Shown: positions 25,443-34,097 of the stretch, in pieces
Numbering within the stretch: the stretch's first letter is position 1
Layout: every line of letters starts with the position of its first letter
NCBI GenBank assembly: GCA_004561545.1
Contig: SFVK01000001.1
Location: 1-64,000 of the forward strand
From: a bacterium
GTDB taxonomy: Bacteria; Bacillota; Clostridia; Oscillospirales; Ruminococcaceae
Direction of reading: 5' to 3'
DNA: 64,000 nt
Position numbers and translations under genes: made by a program
Notes under the pieces: generated by a model
Database searches by the model: none
Seen by the model: the letters and a program-made list of their open reading frames with translations, nothing else
Told to the model about the DNA's origin: nothing

Positions 25443-26633
25443 TCAACCCGAACCTTTTTTCGGGTCGGCCCCACCCTTGGTGATCAGGACGGCGTTTTCC
25501 AAATGATCGGTATGCGGGAACATATCCACCGGCTGGATGGCCTGCACGCGGTAGCCGCGGCGGGCAAAGAGGTGCAGGTCCCGCGCAAGGGTGCCGGGGT
25601 CGCAGCTCACATAGACGACGCGCCGGGGTTCCAGCGCGGCAACGGCGGCGATGCAGGCGGGGGTGCTGCCTTCCCGGGGAGGGTCCAGAAAAATCACGTC
25701 GGGGTGGAGCTTCTGGCTACCGGCCCTGGCGGCGGCGCTCATCCAGGCGGTGGCGTCGGCGCAGTAGAAGCGGGCATTGGTGATGCCGTTGGCGGCGGCG
25801 TTGGCGGTGGCGTTGCGAACCGCGTCGGGACTGCGCTCCACGCCGATCACCCGGCCCGCTCCCCGCGCCGCGCACAGGCCGATGGTGCCGATGCCGCAGT
25901 AGGCGTCGATGACCAGCTCTTTGCCGGTCAGACCGGCAAAGTCGATGGCGGTGCGATAGAGTTTTTCGGTCTGAACGGGATTGACCTGATAAAAGCTGCG
26001 GGGCGAAAGGGTAAACTCCAGCCCGCAGAGGGTATCGCTGATTTTGCCGGGGCCGTAGAGCGTGCGCACATCGTTGCCCAGCACGGCGCTGGTATGGCGG
26101 GGATTATAGTTTTGCACCACACTGGTCACCCAGGGCGCACGTTCCCGCAGGGCACGCACAAAATTGTGGCTGCCGGGCAGACGCTCCTGCCCGGTGACCA
26201 GAACCACCAGCACCTGACCGCTGACCCTGCCGCGGCGCACCAGCAGATGGCGCACCAGGCCGGTGCCCCGGTCCTCGTCATAGGCAGGCCAGCGGCACAG
26301 ACGGGCGGCCTCCAGCGCGGCGGTGACGGTTTTGTTGATGATTTCGTCCTGGAGCAGGCAGTCGGTATAGGGCAGGACCCGGTGGGTCCCTTCGGCGTAG
26401 ATTCCGCAGGTCAGGCGGCCCCGGGGTCCGGTGGCAAAGGTGGCAATGGCTTTGTTGCGGTAATGCCAGGGGTCCTCCTGCCCCAGAATGGGCGCCGGCT
26501 CCGCAAAAGCGCCCAGCAGGCGCCGGGCCGTCTGCTGTTTTCCATGCAGCTGTTCTTCATAGGGAACGCCCAGCAGCGGGCAGCCGCCGCAGCGGCGCGC
26601 CGTGAGAGGGCAAAGCGGATTGGATTGGGACAT
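25443..26633 (-). CDS. 23S rRNA (uracil-C5)-methyltransferase, RlmD/RumA family
   Basis: 396 residues from ATG 26633 (AGGAGA upstream). An N-terminal Cys cluster C-x6-C-x2-C (CPLTARRCGGCP) would bind the 4Fe-4S cluster. The methyltransferase domain has the SAM motif DAYCGIGTIGL, FLDPPREG, and the catalytic Cys in VYVSCDPGTLARDL. The family methylates U1939 or U747 of 23S rRNA, or U54 of tRNA; which one cannot be decided from sequence alone. There is no TRAM domain at the N-terminus. Confidence 0.88.
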   Translation of the reverse strand: MSQSNPLCPLTARRCGGCPLLGVPYEEQLHGKQQTARRLLGAFAEPAPILGQEDPWHYRNKAIATFATGPRGRLTCGIYAEGTHRVLPYTDCLLQDEIINKTVTAALEAARLCRWPAYDEDRGTGLVRHLLVRRGRVSGQVLVVLVTGQERLPGSHNFVRALRERAPWVTSVVQNYNPRHTSAVLGNDVRTLYGPGKISDTLCGLEFTLSPRSFYQVNPVQTEKLYRTAIDFAGLTGKELVIDAYCGIGTIGLCAARGAGRVIGVERSPDAVRNATANAAANGITNARFYCADATAWMSAAARAGSQKLHPDVIFLDPPREGSTPACIAAVAALEPRRVVYVSCDPGTLARDLHLFARRGYRVQAIQPVDMFPHTDHLENAVLITKGGADPKKGSG

Positions 26634-26648
26634 GGCGGAAGATCTCCT

Positions 26649-26678
26649 TTTACAAGGGCTTGCGGCGTATGATATAAT
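26649..26678 (+). promoter_or_regulatory. Promoter of the flavoprotein gene
   Basis: TTTACA (26649-26654), 18 bp, TATAAT (26673-26678). Confidence 0.8.
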
Positions 26679-26743
26679 GGAATGCGGCGGAACCCGCAGC
26701 ATTGCGGCGCTCCGCCCCAACATACAACAGGGAGGGTTCTTTC

Positions 26744-27364
26744 ATGAATGTATTGCTGATAAACGGCAGCCCCCATGCGCATGGCTGCACCGATGCCGCG
26801 CTGCGGGAGGTTGCCGCCGCGCTGACTGCGGATGGAATCGAGACCCGCATTTTCCACATTGGCTCCGCCCCGGTGGGGGGCTGTATCGGCTGCGGCGGAT
26901 GCGCCAAGGCAGGGCGCTGCGTCTTTGGCGGTCCGGTGGCGGACGTGGTGCCTTTTGCGGAGCAGGCAGACGGTTTTGTGTTTGGCGCACCGGTCCATTA
27001 CGCCACCGCTGCGGCGGGGATGCTGGGCTTTTTGCACCGGCTTGGCTGCAGCGCGGGGCGCACGCTGCGCCACAAACCTGCGGCAGTGATCACCAGTGCC
27101 CGCCGCGCCGGGACCACCAGCGCGCTGGAAGCACTGGAAAAGGTGCCCCAGTTCTATGAGATGCCGCTCATCAGCTCCACCTACTGGCCCATGGTTCACG
27201 GCGGAAAGGCGGAGGACGTGCCCGGCGACGCCGAGGGGATGCAGATCATGCGCAACCTGGGCCACAACATGGCCTGGATGCTGCGCTGCATTGAGGCCGG
27301 CCGCGCGGCGGGCATTGAGCCGCCCCAGGCGGAAACCGCCGCACGCACCAACTTTGTGCGGTAA
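26744..27364 (+). CDS. Flavodoxin-fold NAD(P)H-dependent oxidoreductase with Cys cluster
   Basis: 206 residues from ATG 26744. The N-terminal LLINGSPHAHGCTDAAL is the FMN-phosphate loop. CIGCGGCAKAGRC carries the clustered cysteines of iron-sulfur flavoprotein relatives. GAPVHYATA contacts the flavin. It probably reduces quinones, nitro compounds or similar electrophiles; the physiological substrate is unknown. Monocistronic, with its own promoter and terminator. Confidence 0.85.
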   Translation: MNVLLINGSPHAHGCTDAALREVAAALTADGIETRIFHIGSAPVGGCIGCGGCAKAGRCVFGGPVADVVPFAEQADGFVFGAPVHYATAAAGMLGFLHRLGCSAGRTLRHKPAAVITSARRAGTTSALEALEKVPQFYEMPLISSTYWPMVHGGKAEDVPGDAEGMQIMRNLGHNMAWMLRCIEAGRAAGIEPPQAETAARTNFVR

Positions 27365-27373
27365 TTTCAGCAG

Positions 27374-27423
27374 ATCCCACAGCATTCCGAACAGCTGGAG
27401 GCCGGAATGCTGTGGGATTTTTT
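27374..27423 (+). terminator. Terminator of the flavoprotein gene
   Basis: ATCCCACAGCATTCCG, 13-nt loop, CGGAATGCTGTGGGAT, T6. Its T tract overlaps the stop codon of the convergent lipoprotein gene. Confidence 0.92.
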
Positions 27424-27979
27424 ACGGTTCCGTGGGAGAAACACCCTGAAGCAGCTCGATAATGGGATCGTAGTTGGCCGCGCGGGACGCCGCCGAGACG
27501 TAGACCGTCGTTGCGCTGTCGTAGTCGATCTGGACAAAGATGGCCTGATAGCTGCCGCAGTCATACCGGACAGCGGAGGTCCGGGCGTCCGGCACCGTCA
27601 GCTCCAGCTCATAGGCAACGGTGTTGGTCTCCTGATTGAGCTCCTCACCGGACTGGGCCAGGAAGTCGGTGTAAGTATCGCACACCTGGATCAGCACGGC
27701 CGTGTAATCCAGTTTATTTCCGCTGGTGATGCTGATGGTGTCATCCTGGGCCATGGTGGGCATATTCCACTGGTTGGCATCGTACACCACCGTGATGCCG
27801 TTTTCCCCGGCATAGGTCTGGAAATCCCGGGTGTCGGTCTTTTTGACAAAGTCATCCCCTCCGTAAAGGTAGAGCATGATGTCGCTGAAGCTGCATCCCG
27901 TCAGGGTCAGGGCGGTCAGAAGGGCCGCAAGCAGCGGCAGAATTTTGTGTTTCGCGTTTGGTTCCTCATTCCTTGTCAC
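27422..27979 (-). CDS. Lipoprotein of unknown function
   Basis: 185 residues. Signal peptide with lipobox LTLTGC (mature Cys near residue 29), so it is attached to the outer face of the membrane. The mature domain alternates short strands (GENGITVVYDANQW, LDYTAVLIQV, YQAIFVQIDYDSATTVYVSA), reminiscent of PsbP/DUF1795-like folds. It follows the PAP2 gene by 3 bp and is co-transcribed. No specific function can be assigned. Confidence 0.8.
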   Translation of the reverse strand: MTRNEEPNAKHKILPLLAALLTALTLTGCSFSDIMLYLYGGDDFVKKTDTRDFQTYAGENGITVVYDANQWNMPTMAQDDTISITSGNKLDYTAVLIQVCDTYTDFLAQSGEELNQETNTVAYELELTVPDARTSAVRYDCGSYQAIFVQIDYDSATTVYVSAASRAANYDPIIELLQGVSPTEP

Positions 27980-27982
27980 AGG

Positions 27983-28483
27983 TCAGAATACGGGCAGCGC
28001 CAATCCCAGCACGGCGGCAATCCCACCGAACGCCAGCCCGGCCAGCACATCGGACGGGTAATGCACCCCGGTGAGCACCCGGGTCAGGGCAATGCCCACG
28101 GCGAGAACCCAGAGAAGGACGCCCAGCGGCACAGATACGCTGCAAGCCGTCACCGCGATGGCTGCGGCGGAAAAGCAGTGCCGGCTGGGCATACTTTTCC
28201 CTTTGGTATCCTTGGGAAAAAGCGGGTCAAACCCCAGCGCCTCATAGGGGCGGGGCCGGTTGAGGACTGCCCGCAGCGCCGTGCCCGCCACAAACACCGT
28301 CGCCGGCACCACAACCGCTCCCATCAGACGGGCATCCCTCCGGAGCGCCAGCACTGCCAGCAGGCCAAAATAGAGGACATAGACCGCCGCCACACTGCCG
28401 CTCTGGCACCACCGCAGCGCCCGCAGCGCCACGGGCCGCGCCCGGAACCACGCAAAAATGGACCGGTATCGCCGTGCTGTCAC
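27983..28483 (-). CDS. PAP2-family membrane phosphatase
   Basis: 166 residues, about five membrane spans. Motif 1 RAVLNRPRP (Lys replaced by Arg), motif 2 MPSRH, motif 3 TRVLTGVHYPSD. These form the acid-phosphatase site of undecaprenyl-diphosphate or phosphatidic-acid phosphatases, facing outward. Recycling of the C55 lipid carrier is the likeliest role, given the nearby polymerase and RodA genes. It is co-transcribed with the lipoprotein. Confidence 0.88.
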   Translation of the reverse strand: MTARRYRSIFAWFRARPVALRALRWCQSGSVAAVYVLYFGLLAVLALRRDARLMGAVVVPATVFVAGTALRAVLNRPRPYEALGFDPLFPKDTKGKSMPSRHCFSAAAIAVTACSVSVPLGVLLWVLAVGIALTRVLTGVHYPSDVLAGLAFGGIAAVLGLALPVF

Positions 28484-28517
28484 ACACCGCGCCTCCCTTC
28501 CCTTTTATATATTTAAA

Positions 28518-28546
28518 AGAATACCATTCTGCAAGGGGGTTGTCAA
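28518..28546 (-). promoter_or_regulatory. Promoter of PAP2-lipoprotein operon
   Basis: Minus strand TTGACA (28546-28541), 17 bp, TATTCT (28523-28518). The -35 shares five of its bases with the -35 of the rightward promoter. Confidence 0.8.
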
Positions 28547-28569
28547 ACCTCTGTTGGGGGAAGTATAAT
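28540..28569 (+). promoter_or_regulatory. Promoter of the polymerase-like membrane protein gene
   Basis: TTGTCA (28540-28545), 18 bp, TATAAT (28564-28569). The -35 is interlocked with that of the leftward promoter. Confidence 0.8.
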
Positions 28570-28622
28570 GAAAACAACAAGGGGCCGTCCGCGCCCCATT
28601 CTGTTTTGGGAGGAAACCGGTT

Positions 28623-29912
28623 TTGTTTGGTTTTGCAAATGCGCTGCTGCTGGCATTGTTTGCCGCGGCGGTGGTGGATCTGGCCGGAATGCTGTGGCAA
28701 AAAAGCTCGCTGCCTGCGGCCCTGAAAACGCTGTGGAAGGAGGAGCACCTGCTTTTCGGCGGCTGGGGCGGCGTCTGGCGCACCGGCGCCGGCGCTGCGG
28801 CCTTTGCGGCGGGGTTGGCCGCCTATGAGGTATCGGTGGTGTTCTGCAACAGCATGGCCCGGGAAAACTGGGCCTGGGTGCAGGGCGTCCTCAGTCCGAT
28901 TCTGGAATGGACGGCCTTTTTGTGCTTCGGGTTCAAGATTCTTCTGGGCACCCGCTATACCTGGCGGCAGCTGGGGGTGGCCGGAGCGCTCTATTTTATC
29001 GCCCGGTGGACCTATTTCAACAGCCAGAACATCTGGTGGATCGGCATTGTGGTGGCCGTGATGGCTGCCAAAGATGTGCCGCTGCGCCGCCCGCTCAAAG
29101 CCTATCTGTACAGCGGCGGCGCGGCCATGGCGGTGGTTCTGGCGCTGCATTTTGCGGGCATCGTGGCGCCCGATCTGACCAACGAGCGGATGGGCGTACT
29201 GCGGGGTACCTACGGGTACGGCCATCCCAACACCTTCGGCGGCCTGGTCTTTGGTCTGGTCCTGGCCTGGGCGCTGCTGCGGGCAGACCGGGTGCGCCGG
29301 GCGGACTGCCTGGGCATCGGGGCGGTGGGCGTCTTTCTGCTGGCAGGACCGTCCAGCCGCACGGCGGCTCTGTGCTGCCTGGCCCTGGCCGCCGGGCTGG
29401 CGGTCTGCCGTCTGCGGGAAGGGCGCCGGGTGCCCCGGCTGTGGCCGGGCCTGTGCGCGGCGTCGGTGGGTCTGGCTGCGGCGCTGAGTTATCTGCTGCC
29501 GCTGCTGGTCATCAAGGTGGGCCCGTGGAACAACGACATTGGCCCCGCGTGGCTGGCCCGGCTGGACTCCCTGCTGACCTGCCGCCTCTCGCTGGCCTGG
29601 ATGGCTTACCGGCTGTTGGATGTGCGCATCGCCGGGCAGGTCTTTGACTGGCCGGTGGTGGACAACAGCTTTGTCTTTGCCCTGTTTCAGTTCGGTCCTG
29701 TGGTGGCCGCCATTCTGGCCCTGCTTTTTGCCGCAGCACTGTATGGCTGCGCGCGGCAGGGACGCCGGGTGGAGGTCTGCTGCCTGCTGGTCATGCTGGC
29801 GTACGGGTACATGGAATGCCAGACCTTCCACCTGACCACCAACCCCACCGCCCTGCTGCTGTGCGGCGCCATGTTCGCCATGCCGTCCCGGGACTGGGCC
29901 AAAATCGAATAA
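28623..29912 (+). CDS. Polytopic membrane protein, Wzy/O-antigen-ligase-like
   Basis: 429 residues from TTG 28623, chosen because GGGAGG lies 9 nt upstream and the frame opens there. About ten to eleven hydrophobic spans. The segment GTYGYGHPNTFGGLVFG with its conserved His/Asn and the later GPSSRTA resemble polysaccharide polymerases or O-antigen ligases. Such proteins join undecaprenyl-linked repeat units outside the cell. Gene neighbours in the envelope category support this, but the family match is weak. A hairpin-terminator follows that overlaps the next gene's ribosome site. Confidence 0.65.
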   Translation: MFGFANALLLALFAAAVVDLAGMLWQKSSLPAALKTLWKEEHLLFGGWGGVWRTGAGAAAFAAGLAAYEVSVVFCNSMARENWAWVQGVLSPILEWTAFLCFGFKILLGTRYTWRQLGVAGALYFIARWTYFNSQNIWWIGIVVAVMAAKDVPLRRPLKAYLYSGGAAMAVVLALHFAGIVAPDLTNERMGVLRGTYGYGHPNTFGGLVFGLVLAWALLRADRVRRADCLGIGAVGVFLLAGPSSRTAALCCLALAAGLAVCRLREGRRVPRLWPGLCAASVGLAAALSYLLPLLVIKVGPWNNDIGPAWLARLDSLLTCRLSLAWMAYRLLDVRIAGQVFDWPVVDNSFVFALFQFGPVVAAILALLFAAALYGCARQGRRVEVCCLLVMLAYGYMECQTFHLTTNPTALLLCGAMFAMPSRDWAKIE

Positions 29913-29932
29913 ACGCGGTCGGCTCTGCGCAT

Positions 29933-29961
29933 ACTCCTCTTTGTAGAAAGGGGAGTTTTTT
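29933..29961 (+). terminator. Terminator hairpin containing the Shine-Dalgarno of the next gene
   Basis: ACTCCTCTTT, loop GTAG, AAAGGGGAGT, then T6 running directly into the ATG at 29962. The 3' arm includes AGGGGAG, the only ribosome-binding site for the DUF378-type gene. Confidence 0.8.
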
Positions 29962-30180
29962 ATGTGCAATTCCATTTTTGGCAAGATCTGTCTGCTGCTG
30001 GTCATCATTGGCGGTCTGAACTGGGGCATTTTCGGCATCTGGCGGCTGGACCTGGTGGCCTGGCTGCTGGGCGGCCAGATGAGCTGGGGCGCACGCCTTG
30101 TCTACATTGTGGTAGGCGTGGCGGCCCTGTGCCTGATCCCGGCGCTCTTTCAGTGCAATGACAAGGGCAGCGGGGAATAA
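29962..30180 (+). CDS. DUF378-family small membrane protein
   Basis: 72 residues. Two membrane spans; GGLNWGIFGIWRLDLVAWLLG is the family hallmark (quoted in part as GGLNWGIFG). Widespread and functionally unassigned. Its ribosome site lies inside the terminator-like stem at 29933-29956, so translation or transcription is probably conditional. Confidence 0.9.
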   Translation: MCNSIFGKICLLLVIIGGLNWGIFGIWRLDLVAWLLGGQMSWGARLVYIVVGVAALCLIPALFQCNDKGSGE

Positions 30181-30201
30181 TCCCTGATCCTGCTTTTCCC
30201 C

Positions 30202-30232
30202 GGCCCGGCGCACAGGATGCCGGGCCATTTTT
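30202..30232 (+). terminator. Terminator after the DUF378-type gene
   Basis: GGCCCGGC, 9-nt loop, GCCGGGCC, ATTTTTC. Confidence 0.85.
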
Positions 30233-30350
30233 CGTTGTACAATTCCCTGCGCGCCCCGATGGCCGGGACGGGACGGCAGCTCCAGCCCCACCGGCAGGCT
30301 GTGGCCGTGCAAAGACGGTTTTTCATCATTTTGTGGACGAATACAAAGTG

Positions 30351-30395
30351 AAAAGACGCTGCCGCACAAGGTTTTTCCTTGTGTGGCAGCGTCTT
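30351..30395 (-). terminator. Terminator of the RodA/FtsW-family gene
   Basis: AAAAGACGCTGCC.CACAAGG, T5 loop, CCTTGTG.GGCAGCGTCTT. On the minus strand it ends in TTTTC. Confidence 0.85.
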
Positions 30396-30415
30396 GTTTT
30401 TCGGCAATACCGCCT

Positions 30416-31579
30416 TTATTCCACCGGTCCGGCGGCAAGGGCGCGGCTGCGCGCCGGGCGGCGGCCGACGGCCAGCACCAGCCCGGTGCACAGATCAATC
30501 ATGACCACGCTGGACCCGCCCGCCGAGAAGAAGGGCAGCGTCACGCCGATGACCGGCAGCACCTGAAGGTTCATGCCCAGATTGATGAGGCACTGCCAGA
30601 ACAGCGCCGCAAAGACCCCCACGCAGATGGAACGCCCCAGCGCGTCGGCGCTGCGCAGCGCGGTGGCAAGAATTTTGACCAGAATCCCGAAGAGCAGCGC
30701 CAGCGCCGCCAGCGCCCCAAGAAAGCCCAGCGCGTTGGCCAGATAGCTGAAAACAAAATCATTCCAGGCGTTGGGAACAAAGATGTGCTCCCCCGCAAGG
30801 CCGGTCCCGGTCAGCCCGCCGGTGCCGATGGCCATAGCCCCCTTGTTCTGCTGGTAGGTAAAATCCGCCAGGGCGGGGTCCTCGGGGTGGAGCACCGCCA
30901 GAATGCGCTTGGCCTGGTAGCCCTTGAGAAGATTGGGTTTCAGCCGGAGCAGCACCACGGCGCCGCCGCAGACAGCGGCCAGACCCCCGGCCACCAGCCA
31001 TCCGCTCAGGCCGCCGGCAAAAAGCATGACCAGTCCGATGCCCAGAAAGACCAGCGCGGTGCCGTCGTCCCCCTGAATGTGGATGACCAGCACCGGCAGG
31101 CCGATGTGCAGCAGCAACAGCAGCAGGTTGCGGGGCTTGTTCACCCTGCCCCGCACCGTGTAAAGGTGGAGCGCCAGGGTCAGAATAAAGCTGATCTTGG
31201 CCAGCTCGGCGGGCTGGAAGGTCATGCCGCCCACCCGGTACCAGCTATAATTGGAGGTTCCGCCCGCATCGTAGCCGATGGTGAGGAATCCGGCCCGGAC
31301 ATTGTGCAGAAACAGGGTGGGCAGCACCAGCCCCCAGGACAGCACCGCATGGAGCGGCCAGGCCCGGGCCAGGGCATGGATGTCCACACTGGAAAAGACC
31401 AGCGCCAGCATCAGCCCCAGCGCGCTGGCGATAAACTGCACCGACGCCTTGTTGATGGAACCCAGCTGGTTCTGGCCGATGGAGACAAGCACCACCACAC
31501 TCAGCACCGAGCAGGCCGCACACATCAGCAGCAACGGACCGTCGATGCGCCGCAGATACCGCCGCGCCAGTTTGAGCAT
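30416..31579 (-). CDS. SEDS-family peptidoglycan polymerase (RodA/FtsW)
   Basis: 387 residues with ten membrane spans. FQPAELAKISFIL and GVTLPFFSAGGSS are SEDS signatures (the usual SYGGSS Tyr is Ala). GDDGTALVFLG holds the catalytic-type Asp. It polymerises lipid II with a class B PBP partner, which is not encoded nearby. The sequence fits RodA (elongation) or a sporulation SpoVE-like paralogue; I do not choose between them. Confidence 0.92.
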   Translation of the reverse strand: MLKLARRYLRRIDGPLLLMCAACSVLSVVVLVSIGQNQLGSINKASVQFIASALGLMLALVFSSVDIHALARAWPLHAVLSWGLVLPTLFLHNVRAGFLTIGYDAGGTSNYSWYRVGGMTFQPAELAKISFILTLALHLYTVRGRVNKPRNLLLLLLHIGLPVLVIHIQGDDGTALVFLGIGLVMLFAGGLSGWLVAGGLAAVCGGAVVLLRLKPNLLKGYQAKRILAVLHPEDPALADFTYQQNKGAMAIGTGGLTGTGLAGEHIFVPNAWNDFVFSYLANALGFLGALAALALLFGILVKILATALRSADALGRSICVGVFAALFWQCLINLGMNLQVLPVIGVTLPFFSAGGSSVVMIDLCTGLVLAVGRRPARSRALAAGPVE

Positions 31580-31659
31580 CGCATTCCCCTCCCTTCCCTG
31601 TGGTTCCTGTTCATCATTATACCGCAGTTCCTCCCATTATGCCACCCGGACGGAAAGAA

Positions 31660-31688
31660 TTTACAAACCGGCCGGGATGGTGTATAAT
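31660..31688 (+). promoter_or_regulatory. Promoter of tsaE-tsaB
   Basis: TTTACA (31660-31665), 17 bp, TATAAT (31683-31688). Confidence 0.85.
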
Positions 31689-31731
31689 ATCGAAAATGTG
31701 CATCGCTCCATCGAGGAAAGAGGCGTCTGTT

Positions 31732-32175
31732 ATGGAAGAATACATTACCCGCTCCCGGGAGGAAACCGTCGCGCTGGGGCGCAGTCTGGCCGCGCGGCTG
31801 GCCCCGGGATCGCTCATCGCCTTTACCGGCGGGCTGGGGGTGGGCAAGACCGCGTTCTGCCAGGGGCTGGCGGAGGGGCTGGGCTGCACCGACCCGGTAT
31901 CCAGCCCCACCTTTGCCATTGTGAACTACTACCGAGGCCCGCGCCCCTTTGCCCATTTTGATCTCTACCGCATCCATTCCGAGAGCGACCTGGCCGCCGC
32001 CGGATTCTATGACTATCTGGATCAAGGCGCCATTGTGGCCGCCGAGTGGAGCGAAAACTGCGCGGAGCTGCTGGCGCTTGAACATCCCATCACCATTGAA
32101 ATTCAGCGCCTGGACGAGACAACCCGCAGGATTACAATACAAAATGTATCATCGGAGAAGGAAATAACAAAATGA
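31732..32175 (+). CDS. tsaE: tRNA threonylcarbamoyladenosine ATPase TsaE
   Basis: 147 residues from ATG 31732. Walker A GGLGVGKTAF near residue 33, SSPTFAIVNYY and HFDLYRI are typical. TsaE drives the TsaB-TsaD complex through its catalytic cycle for t6A37 synthesis on ANN-decoding tRNAs. Its stop overlaps the tsaB start. tsaD is not in this window. Confidence 0.95.
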   Translation: MEEYITRSREETVALGRSLAARLAPGSLIAFTGGLGVGKTAFCQGLAEGLGCTDPVSSPTFAIVNYYRGPRPFAHFDLYRIHSESDLAAAGFYDYLDQGAIVAAEWSENCAELLALEHPITIEIQRLDETTRRITIQNVSSEKEITK

Positions 32176-32876
32176 ACATTCTTGCTCTTGACACTGCCGG
32201 AAAAACCGCCGCCGTGGCGGTGATGCAGCAGGACATCCTGCGCTACGAAACAGCCAGCAACACCGGCCTGACCCACAGCGAGACGCTGCTGCCCATGGTG
32301 GACACCGCCCTGCGTGCCTGCGGGCTGACGGCGGCGCAGATTGATCTGTATGCCGTGACCATCGGGCCGGGCAGCTTTACGGGGCTGCGGATCGGGCTTT
32401 CGGCGGTGAAGGGTCTGGCCTTTGCGGCCAACACGCCCTGCGCAGGGGTTTCCACGCTGGCGGCCCTGGCCTGGGGCATGGCCGGTCAGGGCACCGTGGT
32501 GGGGGCGCTGGATGCCCGCCGCGGGCAGGTGTACTGGGCCGGGTTTGACCTGGAAAGCCATGACCGGCTGACGCCGGACGCCGCCGAGCCGGTGGAAGCG
32601 ATGGAAAATTTTATAAAAGCCTGCAAAAAACCGCTGATTTTTGTTGGCGACGGCGCTGCATTGTGCTACAATAGGTATGGGTGTGTGCCGGGCGTTCTGC
32701 CCTGCCCGCAGCCGCTGCGTGTGCTGCGGGGTGCGGGGGTGGCGCTGGCCGGCAAAGCCCTGTGGGAAAGCGGCGGCTGCGTGCCCCCCGCCGGACTGCT
32801 GCCGGACTATCACCGGCTGAGCCAGGCCGAGCGGGACCGTGCGGCCCGGGAAGCCGCCCAAAGCAAAACAGAGTGA
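32172..32876 (+). CDS. tsaB: TsaB, t6A-complex scaffold subunit
   Basis: 234 residues. MNILALDTAGKTAAVAV and the central YAVTIGPGSFTGLRIGLS are diagnostic of the ASKHA-fold TsaB subunit, which dimerises with TsaD. ATGA overlap with tsaE. The common downstream rimI is absent; rpiB follows after 11 bp. Confidence 0.95.
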   Translation: MNILALDTAGKTAAVAVMQQDILRYETASNTGLTHSETLLPMVDTALRACGLTAAQIDLYAVTIGPGSFTGLRIGLSAVKGLAFAANTPCAGVSTLAALAWGMAGQGTVVGALDARRGQVYWAGFDLESHDRLTPDAAEPVEAMENFIKACKKPLIFVGDGAALCYNRYGCVPGVLPCPQPLRVLRGAGVALAGKALWESGGCVPPAGLLPDYHRLSQAERDRAAREAAQSKTE

Positions 32877-32887
32877 GGGAATGTATT

Positions 32888-33349
32888 GTGAGCGAAACCA
32901 AAAACCAGAAGCCCATTGCCCTGGCCGCCGACCACGGCGGCTACGAGCTGAAGGAGGCCATCAAGAGCCATCTGGCGGACCTTGGCCTGGCCGCTGAGGA
33001 TTACGGCACCTTTGGCACTGAGAGCTGCGACTACCCCGACTTTGCGGCCAGGGCCTGCAAGGCGGTGCAGCAGGGCAGCAGCGATTTTGCCATCCTGTGC
33101 TGCGGCACCGGCGTGGGGATGTCCATGTGCGCCAACAAGATGCACGGCATCCGCGCCTGCTGCTGTTCTGACAGCTTCAGCGCCGAATTTACCCGCCGCC
33201 ATAACGACGCCAACGCCCTGTGCCTGGGCGGGCGCGTGGTGGGCCCCGGCCTGGCCTGCACCATTGTGGACGCTTTCCTGGGCGCCGCCTATGAGGGCGG
33301 CCGCCATCAGCGCCGCGTGGATAAAATGATGGCTCTGGAAAACCAGTAA
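32888..33349 (+). CDS. rpiB: Ribose-5-phosphate isomerase B
   Basis: 153 residues from GTG 32888 (GAGGGA 7 nt upstream; no better ATG in frame). ALAADHGGYELK, the phosphate loop CCGTGVGMSMCANK with the catalytic Cys, and HNDANALCLGGR are typical of RpiB/LacAB enzymes. It interconverts ribose-5-phosphate and ribulose-5-phosphate in the pentose phosphate pathway. It is co-transcribed with tsaB. Confidence 0.95.
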   Translation: MSETKNQKPIALAADHGGYELKEAIKSHLADLGLAAEDYGTFGTESCDYPDFAARACKAVQQGSSDFAILCCGTGVGMSMCANKMHGIRACCCSDSFSAEFTRRHNDANALCLGGRVVGPGLACTIVDAFLGAAYEGGRHQRRVDKMMALENQ

Positions 33350-33400
33350 CCCGCCTGCCGCCGCAGGCCGCATATACAACAAGATAAGGAGTAACCTGCC

Positions 33401-34030
33401 ATGAGCGTTGTTAAAATCGTTGACCATCCCCTGATCCAGCACAAAATCAGCCTGATCCGTGACCGCAACACCGGCACCAAGGAGTTCCGTGACCTGGTGA
33501 GCGAGATCGCCATGCTGCTGTGCTACGAAGCCACCCGCGACCTGCCCACCGAGGAGGTGGAGGTGGAAACCCCCATTGCCCTGGCACGGACCCACGTTCT
33601 GGCAGGCCGCAAGCTGGCGCTGGTTCCCATTCTGCGTGCCGGACTTGGCATGGTGGACGGGATGCTGTCGCTGATTCCCGCCGCCAAGGTGGGGCACATC
33701 GGCCTGTACCGCAACGAGGAAACGCTGGAGCCTGTGGAGTATTACTGCAAGCTGCCCAAGGACATTGCGGAACGCGATGTCTTTGTTCTGGACCCCATGC
33801 TGGCCACCGGCGGCAGCGCCATCGATGCCATCAGCCAGATCAAGAAGCGCGGCGCCCGCCACATCAAGTTTATCGGTCTCATCGCCGCTCCCGAGGGTCT
33901 GAAGGCGCTGCATGAAGCCCACCCCGACGTGGACATCTACGTAGCCGCCCAGGACGATCACCTGAACGAGAACGGTTACATCGTTCCCGGCCTGGGCGAC
34001 GCCGGCGACCGCATCTTCGGCACCAAATAA
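33401..34030 (+). CDS. upp: Uracil phosphoribosyltransferase
   Basis: 209 residues. The PRPP loop is [16 protein letters not shown] and the uracil site lies in [18 protein letters not shown]; both match Upp. It salvages uracil to UMP. rpiB upstream makes a pentose-phosphate precursor of PRPP, so the pairing is sensible. A terminator follows. Confidence 0.97.
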   Translation: MSVVKIVDHPLIQHKISLIRDRNTGTKEFRDLVSEIAMLLCYEATRDLPTEEVEVETPIALARTHVLAGRKLALVPILRAGLGMVDGMLSLIPAAKVGHIGLYRNEETLEPVEYYCKLPKDIAERDVFVLDPMLATGGSAIDAISQIKKRGARHIKFIGLIAAPEGLKALHEAHPDVDIYVAAQDDHLNENGYIVPGLGDAGDRIFGTK

Positions 34031-34051
34031 TCCCTTCTTTTCCAGAAAAAC

Positions 34052-34096
34052 ACCGCGCTCCGGTCACGCTTTTGCAGCGGGCCGGGGCGCGGTTTT
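34052..34096. terminator. Bidirectional terminator between upp and the MATE operon
   Basis: ACCGCGCTCCGG, 18-nt loop, CCGGGGCGCGGT, TTTT; T5 on the other strand too. Confidence 0.85.
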
Positions 34097-34097
34097 G

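Noticed and set aside
24979..25446. Minus-strand frame of 138-155 codons between pyrG and the RlmD-like gene
   Set aside because: It spans a strong terminator and the pyrG promoter, has a Pro/Arg/Phe-rich random composition, and no ribosome site.
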